This document shows positions 13,996 to 23,231 of a stretch of DNA of 64,000 nt, piece by piece (within the stretch, counting starts at the first letter, position 1; each line of letters begins with the position of its first letter). Origin of the DNA: Acinetobacter sp. Ac_5812 (GTDB taxonomy: Bacteria; Pseudomonadota; Gammaproteobacteria; Pseudomonadales; Moraxellaceae); contig NZ_LXUK01000001.1 of NCBI RefSeq assembly GCF_013072695.1, positions 248,001-312,000 on the forward strand, in the 5' to 3' direction. Both the position numbers and the translations under genes were made by a program. The notes below the pieces were generated by a model, which was not told the DNA's origin, ran no database searches, and was given only the letters and a program-made list of their open reading frames with translations.

Positions 13996-16944
13996 ATGTC
14001 TGTAAAATCTTTTAACTTTAGAGCAAGGGCTCGTACTATTGAGCACTTAGGTAAAGGTCAAATTGCAGACTGCCCCACGGCTGTTAGTGAGCTTTGGAAA
14101 AATGCATATGATGCTTATGCAAGAGATGTTGCATTATTTACTGTAGATGCTGATTATCCTTGCGGTGCATTAATCGATAATGGTTGTGGTATGTCACCAG
14201 AGCAGATTATTGATAACTGGCTAATTGTTGGAACAGAATCAAAAAGTAAGAAAAAAGCTCTAAGTGAAAAAGATCGTTTTGGTATCGCAGTTCGTCAAAC
14301 ACAAGGCGAAAAAGGAATTGGGCGGCTCTCAGCAGCATTTTTAGCAAATGTAACTTTTCTTGTTACTAAGAAAATTAGTGGCTCTTTTACTTCTCTCCTC
14401 GTAGATTGGAGGTTATTTGAAAATCCATATCTATCATTTGAAGATATTAGCATTCCATTCTTGGAGTTTGATACGATTGATGAAATCACAATCGCATTTG
14501 ATTTATTAAAAGAAGAGCTAATTAAAAACGTTCAATTCGGGTATGAAGATTCAATCAAAAAAAGAGCATGGGATCGTTTTTCTGAAGATGAACGAGAAGC
14601 AAGTAATTCCAATTATATTCTTACGACGCAGGATAAAATTCAAAATTTTTGCTTAAATGCTGTTTTGGATGAAAGAGCGATTACCCCTTGGAAAGAAATA
14701 CTCAATAAAGTTTCTGAAAAAGATGGTGGGCAACACGGAACAGCTTTATTTTTACTTGATTTAAGAAGGGATTTAACATTACTAACTAATCAAGAAAACT
14801 TAGGTACTCAAAACCACGAACTCATTGCAACTCAACGTGACTTAGTTGATACATTAAGAGCTTTTACAAACCCATATGTTGAAAAAGATCAAAATTTCTC
14901 TTACGAAATTGTTACGATTAAAAAAAATAATTCGCCAAAGCCAATACTAAATGAGCAAGAGGTTTTTGGGCTTTCAGAGTTCTCTTCACTTGAACACATA
15001 GTGGTTGGTGAGTTTGATGAAAAAGGCTGGTTTAAAGGTAATGTAAAAGCTTTTGGTCAAGACAAAGGGGAAATATCTATTGCTCCAAATATCAGTATTA
15101 ATCCTAAATCTGGTATTGGTAGCTTTAAAATTCAACTTGGATCTTTCGAGTATGATACAGATTTGAGTTCATTAGATAAGGATCAAATCTCTGTTTTTGC
15201 TGAGCAAGGACTCAAATATGGTGGCCTTTTAATTTTTAGAGATAATTTACGTGTCCTCCCATATGGTCGATTAGATAACGATTTTTTTGAAATTGAAGCC
15301 AGACGTACAAACCGCGCTGGTGATTTCTACTTCTCTACTCGCCGAACATTTGGCTATATTGGTATTACACATCAGAACAACAAAGAACTCATAGATAAAT
15401 CTGGTCGAGAAGGATTTATTAGAAATTCTGCTACTATTCAACTTAAAGAACTAGTTTCAAATCTCTTAATAGAACTAGCCTATAGATTTTTTGGTTCTAA
15501 ATCAGAAGAACGCCAAGAGTTAATAATAATTGCAAAAAAAATAAAAGAACTTAGAAAGGAAGCCCAAACACAAGCTCGAAAAGCATCACAAAAGAGCTTT
15601 AAAGAGGCGTTAAAAAGTCAATCACCGAAACTCGATGAGTCTTTAAATCTAGCTAAAACTCTTAAAAATAGTGTAGAAAATATAGATAAACTTAGTGCCG
15701 ATGAACTACAACATCTTGATCAACAACTCTCAAAACTTGAAGTGACCCGGACTGAAATTAAAACGCCTACCAAACCACCTAAACTAGGTCTTTATGAAGA
15801 GCGCTATAGAGAATATCGAGATAAATATAATGAATTCTCTGCTTATGTTATTCAGCTAAAAGCCCTTGTTAATAAGATGGAGTCAGAATTAAATAAGTTA
15901 GCCCCTCAACAGACAGCTAAGAAATTATTTGATAAAAATCAAGCTATTTTGAATTCAAAATTGAACAAATATCTTTCGCTCATAGAAAATAAAATTGATG
16001 TACTTCATTCGAATTGGAAAAAGGATATTAGTGAAGATAGAAGCTCGTATTACAGCCAGGCAATCAATATTGTTGAAAGCGTTGAGGACTCATCTCAGTT
16101 AGAAAATGCCCTCAACAATTTAGATATTATCTATTTGGAATTAATAGAGACCTATACATTTAAGTATGACGCAATTTTAAAAACATTAGAAAAAATATCT
16201 GACGGCATTAACTTAGATTCAGCATTCTCAATAGCTGAGGAGGAACGTTCTGATATTGAAGAAAAAATGAGAACAATCAATGCAGTTGCACAACTTGGAA
16301 TTAGTGTAGAAATCTTGTCTCATGAGCTGGAAGAGCTAGATTCCTTAGTCAATCGTGGGCTAAATTCATTACCGAGTAATGTAAAAGAACATCCTGGTTT
16401 TAAATTAGCAAAAAACTCTCATAAAGCACTCACAAGCCAAATTCGCTTCCTTTCCCCATTAAAAATTTCTGGCTATCAAGCACGTGAAACAATTACAGGG
16501 AAAAATATCGAAGACCATATTAATCAGTTTTATGGTGATCGTTTTGGAAGACAACGTATCAATTTTGAAGTAACTGAAGCCTTTAGATCAATAAAAATTA
16601 GTGACCTTCCTTCACGAATCTACCCAGTATTCATCAATTTGATTAACAATGCGATGTATTGGGTTTCATTAGTTGAAAATAGACAAATTAAGATAGATTT
16701 GATTGATGATCTCGTTGTGATTGCAAATTCAGGACCAAAAGTTGATGAAGATGATATTCAAAGACTGTTTGATCTTTTCTACACAAAACGAGCGAATGGA
16801 CGCGGCGTAGGACTGTACTTATGTCGTGAGAACTTAGCTGTAGCGCATCACAAAATTTGGTATGCCGAACAACATAATGACGACCCTTTCATATTCGAAG
16901 AGGGCGCTAACTTTATTATTAAATTTAATGGATTGGAGAAATAA
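13996..16944 (+). CDS. Double GHKL ATPase: Hsp90/MORC-like N-terminus plus histidine-kinase-like C-terminus
   Basis: A 982-residue soluble protein. The N-terminal ATPase has the N box ELWKNAYDA (32-40), the G1 box DNGCGM (61-66) and GEKGIGR (104-110), as in Hsp90/MutL/MORC proteins. A coiled-coil region spans about 510-690. The C-terminal part resembles a sensor kinase: ILSHELEEL with a candidate phospho-His near residue 775, the N box NLINNAMYW near 880, ANSGPKVDEDD as G1, and FYTKRANGRGVGLYLC near 925-942. There is no sensor or membrane domain. The next gene, 2 bases downstream, carries a receiver-like domain, so a phosphorelay between them is likely. Location beside a methyltransferase and HNH nuclease suggests anti-phage defence; this is inference. 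Confidence 0.8.
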   Translation: MSVKSFNFRARARTIEHLGKGQIADCPTAVSELWKNAYDAYARDVALFTVDADYPCGALIDNGCGMSPEQIIDNWLIVGTESKSKKKALSEKDRFGIAVRQTQGEKGIGRLSAAFLANVTFLVTKKISGSFTSLLVDWRLFENPYLSFEDISIPFLEFDTIDEITIAFDLLKEELIKNVQFGYEDSIKKRAWDRFSEDEREASNSNYILTTQDKIQNFCLNAVLDERAITPWKEILNKVSEKDGGQHGTALFLLDLRRDLTLLTNQENLGTQNHELIATQRDLVDTLRAFTNPYVEKDQNFSYEIVTIKKNNSPKPILNEQEVFGLSEFSSLEHIVVGEFDEKGWFKGNVKAFGQDKGEISIAPNISINPKSGIGSFKIQLGSFEYDTDLSSLDKDQISVFAEQGLKYGGLLIFRDNLRVLPYGRLDNDFFEIEARRTNRAGDFYFSTRRTFGYIGITHQNNKELIDKSGREGFIRNSATIQLKELVSNLLIELAYRFFGSKSEERQELIIIAKKIKELRKEAQTQARKASQKSFKEALKSQSPKLDESLNLAKTLKNSVENIDKLSADELQHLDQQLSKLEVTRTEIKTPTKPPKLGLYEERYREYRDKYNEFSAYVIQLKALVNKMESELNKLAPQQTAKKLFDKNQAILNSKLNKYLSLIENKIDVLHSNWKKDISEDRSSYYSQAINIVESVEDSSQLENALNNLDIIYLELIETYTFKYDAILKTLEKISDGINLDSAFSIAEEERSDIEEKMRTINAVAQLGISVEILSHELEELDSLVNRGLNSLPSNVKEHPGFKLAKNSHKALTSQIRFLSPLKISGYQARETITGKNIEDHINQFYGDRFGRQRINFEVTEAFRSIKISDLPSRIYPVFINLINNAMYWVSLVENRQIKIDLIDDLVVIANSGPKVDEDDIQRLFDLFYTKRANGRGVGLYLCRENLAVAHHKIWYAEQHNDDPFIFEEGANFIIKFNGLEK

Positions 16945-16946
16945 TT

Positions 16947-18755
16947 GTGACTGTTGCACTAAATTACGCGAGTTTAGTTACTCAAACATTTTGTGATAAT
17001 GCCATACGCAGTGTAATGATGATAGATGATGAATTTTTATCATATCCCGCTTTAATTGAAGGATTAAAGAGTAAACAAGTTTTAGCTACTAAATTAGTAG
17101 AAAATTCCTCAAGAGCCGCTGAGTTAGAAAAATTTTTTCAATCAAAAAATATTCTTTGTGATATCGACAACTCAGCTGAACATGCACAATGGGATAAAAT
17201 TCGGAAGTCTGATCTTATAATTATCGATTATCACCTCGAAAATAATAGTCCTAAAAAGACCTTAGAAATTCTAAATGATTTACAAACCTCTCAGCATATG
17301 AACTTAGCGGTGGTCTACACAAATGAACCTTTAGAAACAGTTTGGAAACAGATCGCTTCATCTCTCATGAAAAAACATAAAACATCGGATGTTCTCTTAA
17401 AACTAGACATAGATGAATTAGATGAGATTTTGGAAAAAATAATATTAGATGATACTTATAAGCTTTCAAACGATGAAATTGCTGAGTATTTGAATACCAA
17501 GCTCCCCCCTAAACGTATCTCGAATACAATTGATGCCGATAAAGAACTACTCTCTATTTCCTCTATAATTCAAGCAAAATACGATAATCCAAATGATGAT
17601 TTCCAGCTTATAGATAAGCTTTCTACCTTAATTTGTAATTATCAACTTGAACAAATATCAGATGAATTTGGTATTAATCCTGCAATCGAATCTAGCAAAT
17701 TTATATCCAATAGAAATGGAAATAAATGGATTAAAATCAATAATATTTTTATTTGCCTAGTAAATAAAGTTGATAGAAGTACTAGTATTGACACTGCACC
17801 ACAGAAAATTTGGGATACACTAAACGAATCACTTATTGAATGGAAGCCTACATACTATCAATTAATGCAGTCCGAAATTCAAAACTTTATTGAGTCAAAT
17901 GCATTCGCTTTTAGTTCTAAACATGATAATGAAATTCTTTCGCAAGCTGCTTGGCTAAATGAAATTTTAAAATCCACTGAATTATCTCAATTTAACATCA
18001 TTCAATCTCTTTTTAAAAATTTATCTGAAGATCTATTTTTTAAATTTAAAAAGAGCTCTAGCTTAAATAGATATATAGATAATATTTTTTTAGTATATAA
18101 AGAAAAATTTACTAAGTACCCAAGTTCTAACCAACAGAAAAGCCTTGAATTTTGTGCAAAAGAAATGAATGTCGTAATAGGACAAGATACATATCAAGAT
18201 ATGTATCATGCTCTGAATATGCATGCATCTTCAAAAAATTATGAAGAAAAGCATATTTCTACAGGAACCGTTTTTTTAGATAAAACTTATAATAAATGGT
18301 ATTTATGTGTTTCTGCAGCTTGTGATATGGTTCCAGCACAAGGAAATGATCCTCATCACATTAGGCTGACACCCCACAAAATTATTAAGGTCCTTGAACT
18401 ATTCAAAGTAAGTAAACCAAGAGATGCTCTAAGAAATGCTTCTCACTCGAACTATATTTATATCTTAGATGGAAATAAGCCTCTATACTTATCGATTGTT
18501 ACAAGTAGTCGACCATTACCAAGTATTGATTATCTTTTATTAAAAGATCAAAAAAATACTTTTACTAATCAACCAAATATTATTAACGGATATTTGATAA
18601 ATAAAGATTCAACTACTGACAATCCTAATTTGGAAGAGATTGAGCTTAAAGTTAAGTCCCAATTACGTACAGGATATGCTGAAAGATTTCAATCTGTAGC
18701 AGCACAATATACAGCTAGAATTGGGGTAGATTATTTCAATGAAAAGACGCTATAA
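16947..18755 (+). CDS. Receiver-domain partner protein
   Basis: A 602-residue soluble protein with a GTG start 2 bases after the GHKL gene, hence translationally coupled. Residues about 18-130 look like a response-regulator receiver: SVMMIDDEF gives the acidic pocket (27-29), SDLIIIDYHLE gives the candidate phospho-Asp (94), and AVVYTNEP supplies the switch Thr. No known DNA-binding output follows. The remaining about 470 residues are mostly helical, with a conserved-looking block near residues 430-465 (TGTVFLDKTYNKWYLCVSA, CDMVPAQGNDPH) that I do not recognise. It may be the effector, or an adaptor controlling one. It converges with the methyltransferase gene 20 bases away. Confidence 0.75.
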   Translation: MTVALNYASLVTQTFCDNAIRSVMMIDDEFLSYPALIEGLKSKQVLATKLVENSSRAAELEKFFQSKNILCDIDNSAEHAQWDKIRKSDLIIIDYHLENNSPKKTLEILNDLQTSQHMNLAVVYTNEPLETVWKQIASSLMKKHKTSDVLLKLDIDELDEILEKIILDDTYKLSNDEIAEYLNTKLPPKRISNTIDADKELLSISSIIQAKYDNPNDDFQLIDKLSTLICNYQLEQISDEFGINPAIESSKFISNRNGNKWIKINNIFICLVNKVDRSTSIDTAPQKIWDTLNESLIEWKPTYYQLMQSEIQNFIESNAFAFSSKHDNEILSQAAWLNEILKSTELSQFNIIQSLFKNLSEDLFFKFKKSSSLNRYIDNIFLVYKEKFTKYPSSNQQKSLEFCAKEMNVVIGQDTYQDMYHALNMHASSKNYEEKHISTGTVFLDKTYNKWYLCVSAACDMVPAQGNDPHHIRLTPHKIIKVLELFKVSKPRDALRNASHSNYIYILDGNKPLYLSIVTSSRPLPSIDYLLLKDQKNTFTNQPNIINGYLINKDSTTDNPNLEEIELKVKSQLRTGYAERFQSVAAQYTARIGVDYFNEKTL

Positions 18756-18775
18756 ACGGATTAATAATTGATTTC

Positions 18776-19897
18776 TTAAACCTTTAATTCGGTTAGGTAG
18801 TGGTGCAGAATGGCTAAACCAAATTGTTTAGCCATTTCACATGGTACAGCATTTCCAATCTGTCTAGAAGCCTCAGCCACACTTCCCTTAAAGATAAAGT
18901 CTTGAGGAAATGTCTGTAACCGTGAAGCTTCTCTTACACTAATTGCACGATGCTGATTTGTATCTGGATGACCAAAACGTCCATTAGAATAGCTATAACA
19001 ACGTGTTGTTAGCGTTGGTGCAGGCTTATCCCAACTCATACGACCATACACATCCATATGCCCTAAATGCGTCTTATGGCATTCATTAATTAAATGGTCT
19101 GGCCAGTTACGTCTATCACCGCCTTCAAGTGTATATTGAATACGCTCTAAATTACGTTCACTCAATGGTGGGCATCTATGCCATGGATCATCTGGATGTA
19201 TTTCGCCAGCTTTAATGGCTGGAAATTCTCCAATAAAATCGCGAACTGTTTTAATCGGTTCTAAACCGTCTCCATGTGTTCTTACTGGAATTTCCATTTT
19301 TCCAGATTTACAAGCTAATAGAACAAAACGCTTACGTTTTTGTGGAACACCATACTCTTCAGATCTTGCAATGAATTCTCTAATCTTATATTTCTTAGAT
19401 TCTAAAAAAGTGATGAAACGCTTGTAAGGACCATCTTTTTCTTTATCAATTTTTTGGAGGCCAGGAACATTTTCTACAAGAATATATTCAGGTTTTAATT
19501 TGCTGATAAACCGGTGTGTTTCATCTAATAAAGTACGTCGAACATCATCTTCACTTTTTGATTTATTTTGTGTAGAGAATGGCTGACATGGGGCACATGC
19601 AACAAACAAAAGAGGTTCTTTTTCTCTATTTTTCTCTTTAAAGGCTTTTGTTAGTACTTTTTCATCTAGATCTCTAATGTCGACATTATAGAATAATGCC
19701 TCAGGAAAATTAGCTTGATATGTCTCAGCCGCCCTTATATCAAAATCAAGCCCAATAGTGATATCTAATCCAGCTTGACGTAGCCCTTCACTTGCCCCAC
19801 CACAACCAGAAAAGAAATCTATTACTTTCAAAATATTACCCAAAATATATTTTTTAACAGCCAATTGAATAGTATAACAAAATTTAAATTTCCTCAT
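18776..19897 (-). CDS. DNA (cytosine-5) methyltransferase
   Basis: Up to 373 residues with the ordered m5C motifs: VIDFFSGCGGASEG (motif I, AdoMet), CAPCQPFSTQNK (IV, catalytic Cys), LVENVPGLQ (VI), QKRKRFVLLACK (VIII), and RQIGNAVPCEMA (X). The target-recognition region between VIII and X is about 130 residues. It methylates C5 of cytosine at an unknown site. ATG 19897 has an AAGAAG ribosome site, but a TTG at 19831, right before the motif I strand, would give the usual family N-terminus. It is 302 bases from the HNH gene on the same strand, forming a probable restriction-modification pair, and convergent with the receiver-protein gene. Confidence 0.9.
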   Translation of the reverse strand: MRKFKFCYTIQLAVKKYILGNILKVIDFFSGCGGASEGLRQAGLDITIGLDFDIRAAETYQANFPEALFYNVDIRDLDEKVLTKAFKEKNREKEPLLFVACAPCQPFSTQNKSKSEDDVRRTLLDETHRFISKLKPEYILVENVPGLQKIDKEKDGPYKRFITFLESKKYKIREFIARSEEYGVPQKRKRFVLLACKSGKMEIPVRTHGDGLEPIKTVRDFIGEFPAIKAGEIHPDDPWHRCPPLSERNLERIQYTLEGGDRRNWPDHLINECHKTHLGHMDVYGRMSWDKPAPTLTTRCYSYSNGRFGHPDTNQHRAISVREASRLQTFPQDFIFKGSVAEASRQIGNAVPCEMAKQFGLAILHHYLTELKV

Positions 19898-20199
19898 AAC
19901 TAAAACTTCTTTTTTTAAGTAAATTCTTAGCTGGAGGATCTAAATCTGTATGCTCATTTGACTTTTAAAATAGCCTTATAGAGCTCTGTTTTTAAAAGAT
20001 TTGATATATAGAACCATTAATAATGGCTCTTTATACCCTCTATTTTTACTAGGACAAATAATCCTTCTTTTGTAGCAGGCAATGCCGATATCTGATTTCA
20101 ACATTAAAAAAAACAAGTGATATAAAAGTTGCAATTATCATGAAAAAACAATATATCATCTTGAAATTTAACGACTTACACAATAAAAAACTTATATAC
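19898..20199. other. Methyltransferase-HNH intergenic stretch
   Basis: AT-rich and without a credible gene. It contains a near-perfect 10-base inverted repeat centred at 20020 (20010-20030, around ACCATTA and TAATGG), which could be an operator for balanced expression of the two genes. The T-rich flanks give no clear terminator. Confidence 0.35.
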
Positions 20200-21024
20200 T
20201 TACTTGTTTTTCAATGCTATAAAGTGATCATGATGTTGTTTTAATAAATCCATATCAATTCCAAACCGAACTGGTGAAGTAATGGAGTGACCTTCTATTT
20301 CCAGCAAACCAACATTGAATCGAGTAGTTTCACTAACTTTACGAAGTTTTGGCGAAATCATAACTTCGAGTTGAGCATTCAATGTCAATAAATGCTGATC
20401 AAATGCACGATCGTACAAGGCAGATAAACACAATCCATTATGAGGACTTAGGCGTTTATCTGGAGCCTCTGTCCAACTTACAATATGACTAGCAATTAAT
20501 AATCGAGGTTCAGCCAACCCACTGATGCAGCATCGCTCATCAAAATTACTAAGTATTGTTGCTCTGAAAAAATTTTGACGAATTCGTTGACTTACCATAA
20601 CTTGACGCTCTTCCCCATAAAAGCTTTTGTTAGATTCCGCAGGCTCCAATTGTGAGAATAAACTATCAAGTGATTTTACATCAGCACCAACTATTTTTTT
20701 TAAAATCAATTCAGCTTCAGTATTTAATAAATCTAATTTATTATTGTAAAACTCCCAAATTTCTCTATCTAAAGAAGATGTATTCCCCATTCCTTTACGG
20801 CCACTTGCAATTATGACAGGATCAAGACTCGCAAAATTCACTAGTTTCATAGCAACAGAATTAGCATTACGATTAATTATTTCTGCCCACTTAATAATTA
20901 ATGGGTTTCTAGCATGTAAGCGTCCAAAAGGAATTTGATAGTACAAAAACAAAGCTAATATTGTCTGTTCTTTGTTCCATATACCTTTTGCTGGTAGCGA
21001 TACTAAATTATATGTTAATAACAT
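20200..21024 (-). CDS. HNH restriction endonuclease-like protein
   Basis: A 274-residue protein. The C-terminal half (residues about 150-245) is an HNH_2-type nuclease: CCISGLAEPRLLIASHI supplies the first His, the following LSPHNGLCLSALYDRAFD supplies the Asn and the final acidic/His positions. The N-terminal half (EQTILALFLYYQIPFGRLHA through about residue 110) matches the conserved extension found in COG3440-type putative restriction enzymes. Next to a cytosine methyltransferase it is probably the cleaving partner, either of unmethylated sites or of modified DNA. The start at 21024 has GAGGAG 4-9 bases upstream. It has its own promoter region toward 21153. Confidence 0.82.
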   Translation of the reverse strand: MLLTYNLVSLPAKGIWNKEQTILALFLYYQIPFGRLHARNPLIIKWAEIINRNANSVAMKLVNFASLDPVIIASGRKGMGNTSSLDREIWEFYNNKLDLLNTEAELILKKIVGADVKSLDSLFSQLEPAESNKSFYGEERQVMVSQRIRQNFFRATILSNFDERCCISGLAEPRLLIASHIVSWTEAPDKRLSPHNGLCLSALYDRAFDQHLLTLNAQLEVMISPKLRKVSETTRFNVGLLEIEGHSITSPVRFGIDMDLLKQHHDHFIALKNK

Positions 21025-21116
21025 CGGCTCCTCTTATCGAATTAATAAATCTTCAAAAGAATGTATATCATAAGGGTTTATTCGCTACTTTTTTATTTGA
21101 TTACTACTTATTCTAC

Positions 21117-21139
21117 AAAAAAAGGGAGCAAAAACTCCC
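21117..21139 (-). terminator. Intrinsic terminator after the second alpA copy
   Basis: GGGAG (21124-21128) and CTCCC (21135-21139) with a six-base loop, followed by seven T on the minus strand. It lies 14 bases past the stop at 21153. Confidence 0.65.
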
Positions 21140-21152
21140 CCTATCATTCTTC

Positions 21153-21299
21153 TCAACGTTCCAACTTAGTCTCAATCCACTGATGGATTTCCCAAGCTGA
21201 CCATCCGATACGCATTTCCGTTAATCGTATAGGTTGAGGAAATATCGGATCGTAATACTTTGATTTCTTATAACTCGCCTGACCATCAAGATTTGTCAT
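21153..21299 (-). pseudogene. N-terminally replaced alpA copy
   Basis: A 48-codon ORF (ATG at 21299, TGA at 21153). From codon 11 on it matches the complete AlpA at 1147-1380 almost residue for residue: KKSKYYDP, FPQPIRLTEMRIGW, SAWEIHQWIE. The nucleotide match is also close. The first ten codons (MTNLDGQASY) are unrelated, and the recognition helix of the full protein is missing. It is therefore probably a broken remnant, although an ORF with a start codon is retained. It marks the right-hand end of the accessory block. Confidence 0.75.
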
Positions 21300-21321
21300 T
21301 TTGGGAAATCACTTTAAATTA

Positions 21322-21417
21322 TTAAACTCCCCAGATATCTCGAATTAAAGTTTGGCATCCACTCAGAAAAATGATAACCAATACACAAGCTAGTTTCATA
21401 AAATCTGTCTTTTTCAT
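21322..21417 (-). CDS. Small putative lipoprotein (31 residues)
   Basis: ATG at 21417 with GGAATTT about 8 bases upstream, TAA at 21322. The product begins MKKTDFMK, then a hydrophobic stretch ending in the lipobox LSGC (Cys at residue 21), followed by only ten residues (QTLIRDIWGV). This is the layout of a tiny outer- or inner-membrane lipoprotein such as entericidin-type peptides, but no family is certain. It lies between the alpA remnant and the type VI lipase gene, on the same strand. Confidence 0.5.
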   Translation of the reverse strand: MKKTDFMKLACVLVIIFLSGCQTLIRDIWGV

Positions 21418-21505
21418 TATTTTAAATTCCTTATGCGGCTTCAGTTTCAGGATTAATTACTGCATTAAAAAATTAATCTTTAGTTAGAACTAAAACTCTA
21501 TTTCC

Positions 21506-23230
21506 TTACCTATATTTGGGCTGAATATTATTTTCTTTGATGATTTTTATAATCGAGTAAAGTACAGAACGTTTGACATGGGTATTGTTATAACTGCCTT
21601 GGTGATTAAACCCTTTCATTTGAAATACTTGTTTTACCCCACTTTGGCCTAATGGTGCACAGCCTGACTGATAAGGTACTGTTCCATCTCCGTCTGCATT
21701 TTGAGAAGAAATTTTAAAAGTACCGAATTTACCACTCGTTAATCTGATATATCTTAACCCGTTGTTTTCCTTTGTATTGGCTTTCATATAGTACATTGCA
21801 CTTTGCCCCATTTTCATCGCATCTTTTGCAACGTCTTGGTTATGTACTTCTATTTCCTTAGCACTCACTCTTGGTAATCTTTTCATTTGCTCAGCCGTTA
21901 AACCTCGCAATGCTTGGTCTAAAGTCCAAGTGAGTGTTCCAAAACTTGAATGTTTGGGGTCATGTCCATAATTGACATAAGTACATGGATGGTATTTATT
22001 CGTAATTTTCCCATGAAATTCTTTAACTTTTTCAACCTTTTTAAAATATATATCTTTTATTCTTTTACCTGGGTTTTTACTTTTTACCATCTTAGCAGGA
22101 TCAATCAGCTCTTCTTTCACCATTTCCCACCAAACACCATCAGCCTTATAAATTTCTTCATAAGGATCACTTCTGGGTAAAGAAACCACATTGGTTTGTA
22201 AGTCTTTACCATTCATCAATCCTGAACCATTTAGAAATAACCATGGCTTACCACTATTATAGGCCTTACTTGGTAATAGCTCTAAGCCCCCAGGCGCATT
22301 TGCAAGAACTGCTGTAACATGTTCGGTATTTTTACCAATTACATTCGCTGCAACAGCACTTTCTAAACCACCTTCCGATGATCCTGCAACTAGGCGTCGA
22401 TACGCTGCTGCTGCACCTTCTGCTGGCATCACACCATGCACCACACCTGCGATATCATTAGCACGTAATTGAGCTAACCTCCGTGTAAGTAAACCACCCA
22501 TTGAATGGGTGATAACGATGAACTTATGAAATCTACTTCCATACTCTTGTTTGATTTTATCTAGCTTACCTGCAACAATTACAGCTCCGTCTTCGCTAGA
22601 TTGCAGCCAGTTATAGCCCATCGCATAAACAGGAAAATGAAATTTTTTTAGATGCTCTATCTCCTGTTTATTAACTGGCGTAAATGATTCTTTAGGAGTC
22701 CATTCAGGGGATTCGTTTTTATTCAGTAAACTTTGCCATTCATAAATGGCTTCTTGTTGCTTGATTTGCTGAATTGCTGCATATCCACCTCCAACTCCTC
22801 CTGCATAAATAGGTTTATCATTCAAATCGACATTATTGAGTACCATTTGTAGATAAGTTAAAATTCCTCCATAGCTATCCCAGTGTACCGTTCCCCAATA
22901 GCGTTCTCTAAGTACTTTTTCTGTTAATTTAAGCCGACGATCAACTTTGATATCTCCATCAAGGTCAACCCTTGTATTTAATGGGTCCAATTCACTTTGT
23001 AATACTGCTGGGCTTTTCTGCATTTGAGAATAGATTGTACTCGCCATACCAACGCCATTGCCTAGTTTCCAAACAGGCTTTTTGAGAGCTGCATTAAAAA
23101 TATTTGACCCCATAATTCCTGGTACAAAGATAATTGGAATCGTATCTTGTAAAGGAATTTCAAGATGAGTACCTGTTTTATTGGATGTTGGGCTTGTTGC
23201 AGATTTTGTTTGTGAAACGATCTCAGCCAT
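21506..23230 (-). CDS. Type VI secretion lipase effector, Tle4-like
   Basis: A 574-residue alpha/beta hydrolase with no signal peptide. Residues about 30-45 (IPIIFVPGIMGSNIF) form the first strand and oxyanion loop. FIVITHSMGGLLTRR near residue 241-255 is the nucleophile elbow, with Ser in a T-H-S-M-G version of GxSxG. Asp in NADGDGTVPYQSG (about 515-525) and His near NHQGSY (about 545) can complete the triad. This PGAP1/LCAT-like architecture is typical for Tle4 phospholipases delivered into rival periplasm. It follows, one base apart, a Tli4-type immunity gene, and a vgrG gene is further upstream, which supports the assignment. Substrate preference is not readable from sequence. Confidence 0.82.
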   Translation of the reverse strand: MAEIVSQTKSATSPTSNKTGTHLEIPLQDTIPIIFVPGIMGSNIFNAALKKPVWKLGNGVGMASTIYSQMQKSPAVLQSELDPLNTRVDLDGDIKVDRRLKLTEKVLRERYWGTVHWDSYGGILTYLQMVLNNVDLNDKPIYAGGVGGGYAAIQQIKQQEAIYEWQSLLNKNESPEWTPKESFTPVNKQEIEHLKKFHFPVYAMGYNWLQSSEDGAVIVAGKLDKIKQEYGSRFHKFIVITHSMGGLLTRRLAQLRANDIAGVVHGVMPAEGAAAAYRRLVAGSSEGGLESAVAANVIGKNTEHVTAVLANAPGGLELLPSKAYNSGKPWLFLNGSGLMNGKDLQTNVVSLPRSDPYEEIYKADGVWWEMVKEELIDPAKMVKSKNPGKRIKDIYFKKVEKVKEFHGKITNKYHPCTYVNYGHDPKHSSFGTLTWTLDQALRGLTAEQMKRLPRVSAKEIEVHNQDVAKDAMKMGQSAMYYMKANTKENNGLRYIRLTSGKFGTFKISSQNADGDGTVPYQSGCAPLGQSGVKQVFQMKGFNHQGSYNNTHVKRSVLYSIIKIIKENNIQPKYR

Positions 23231-23231
23231 T

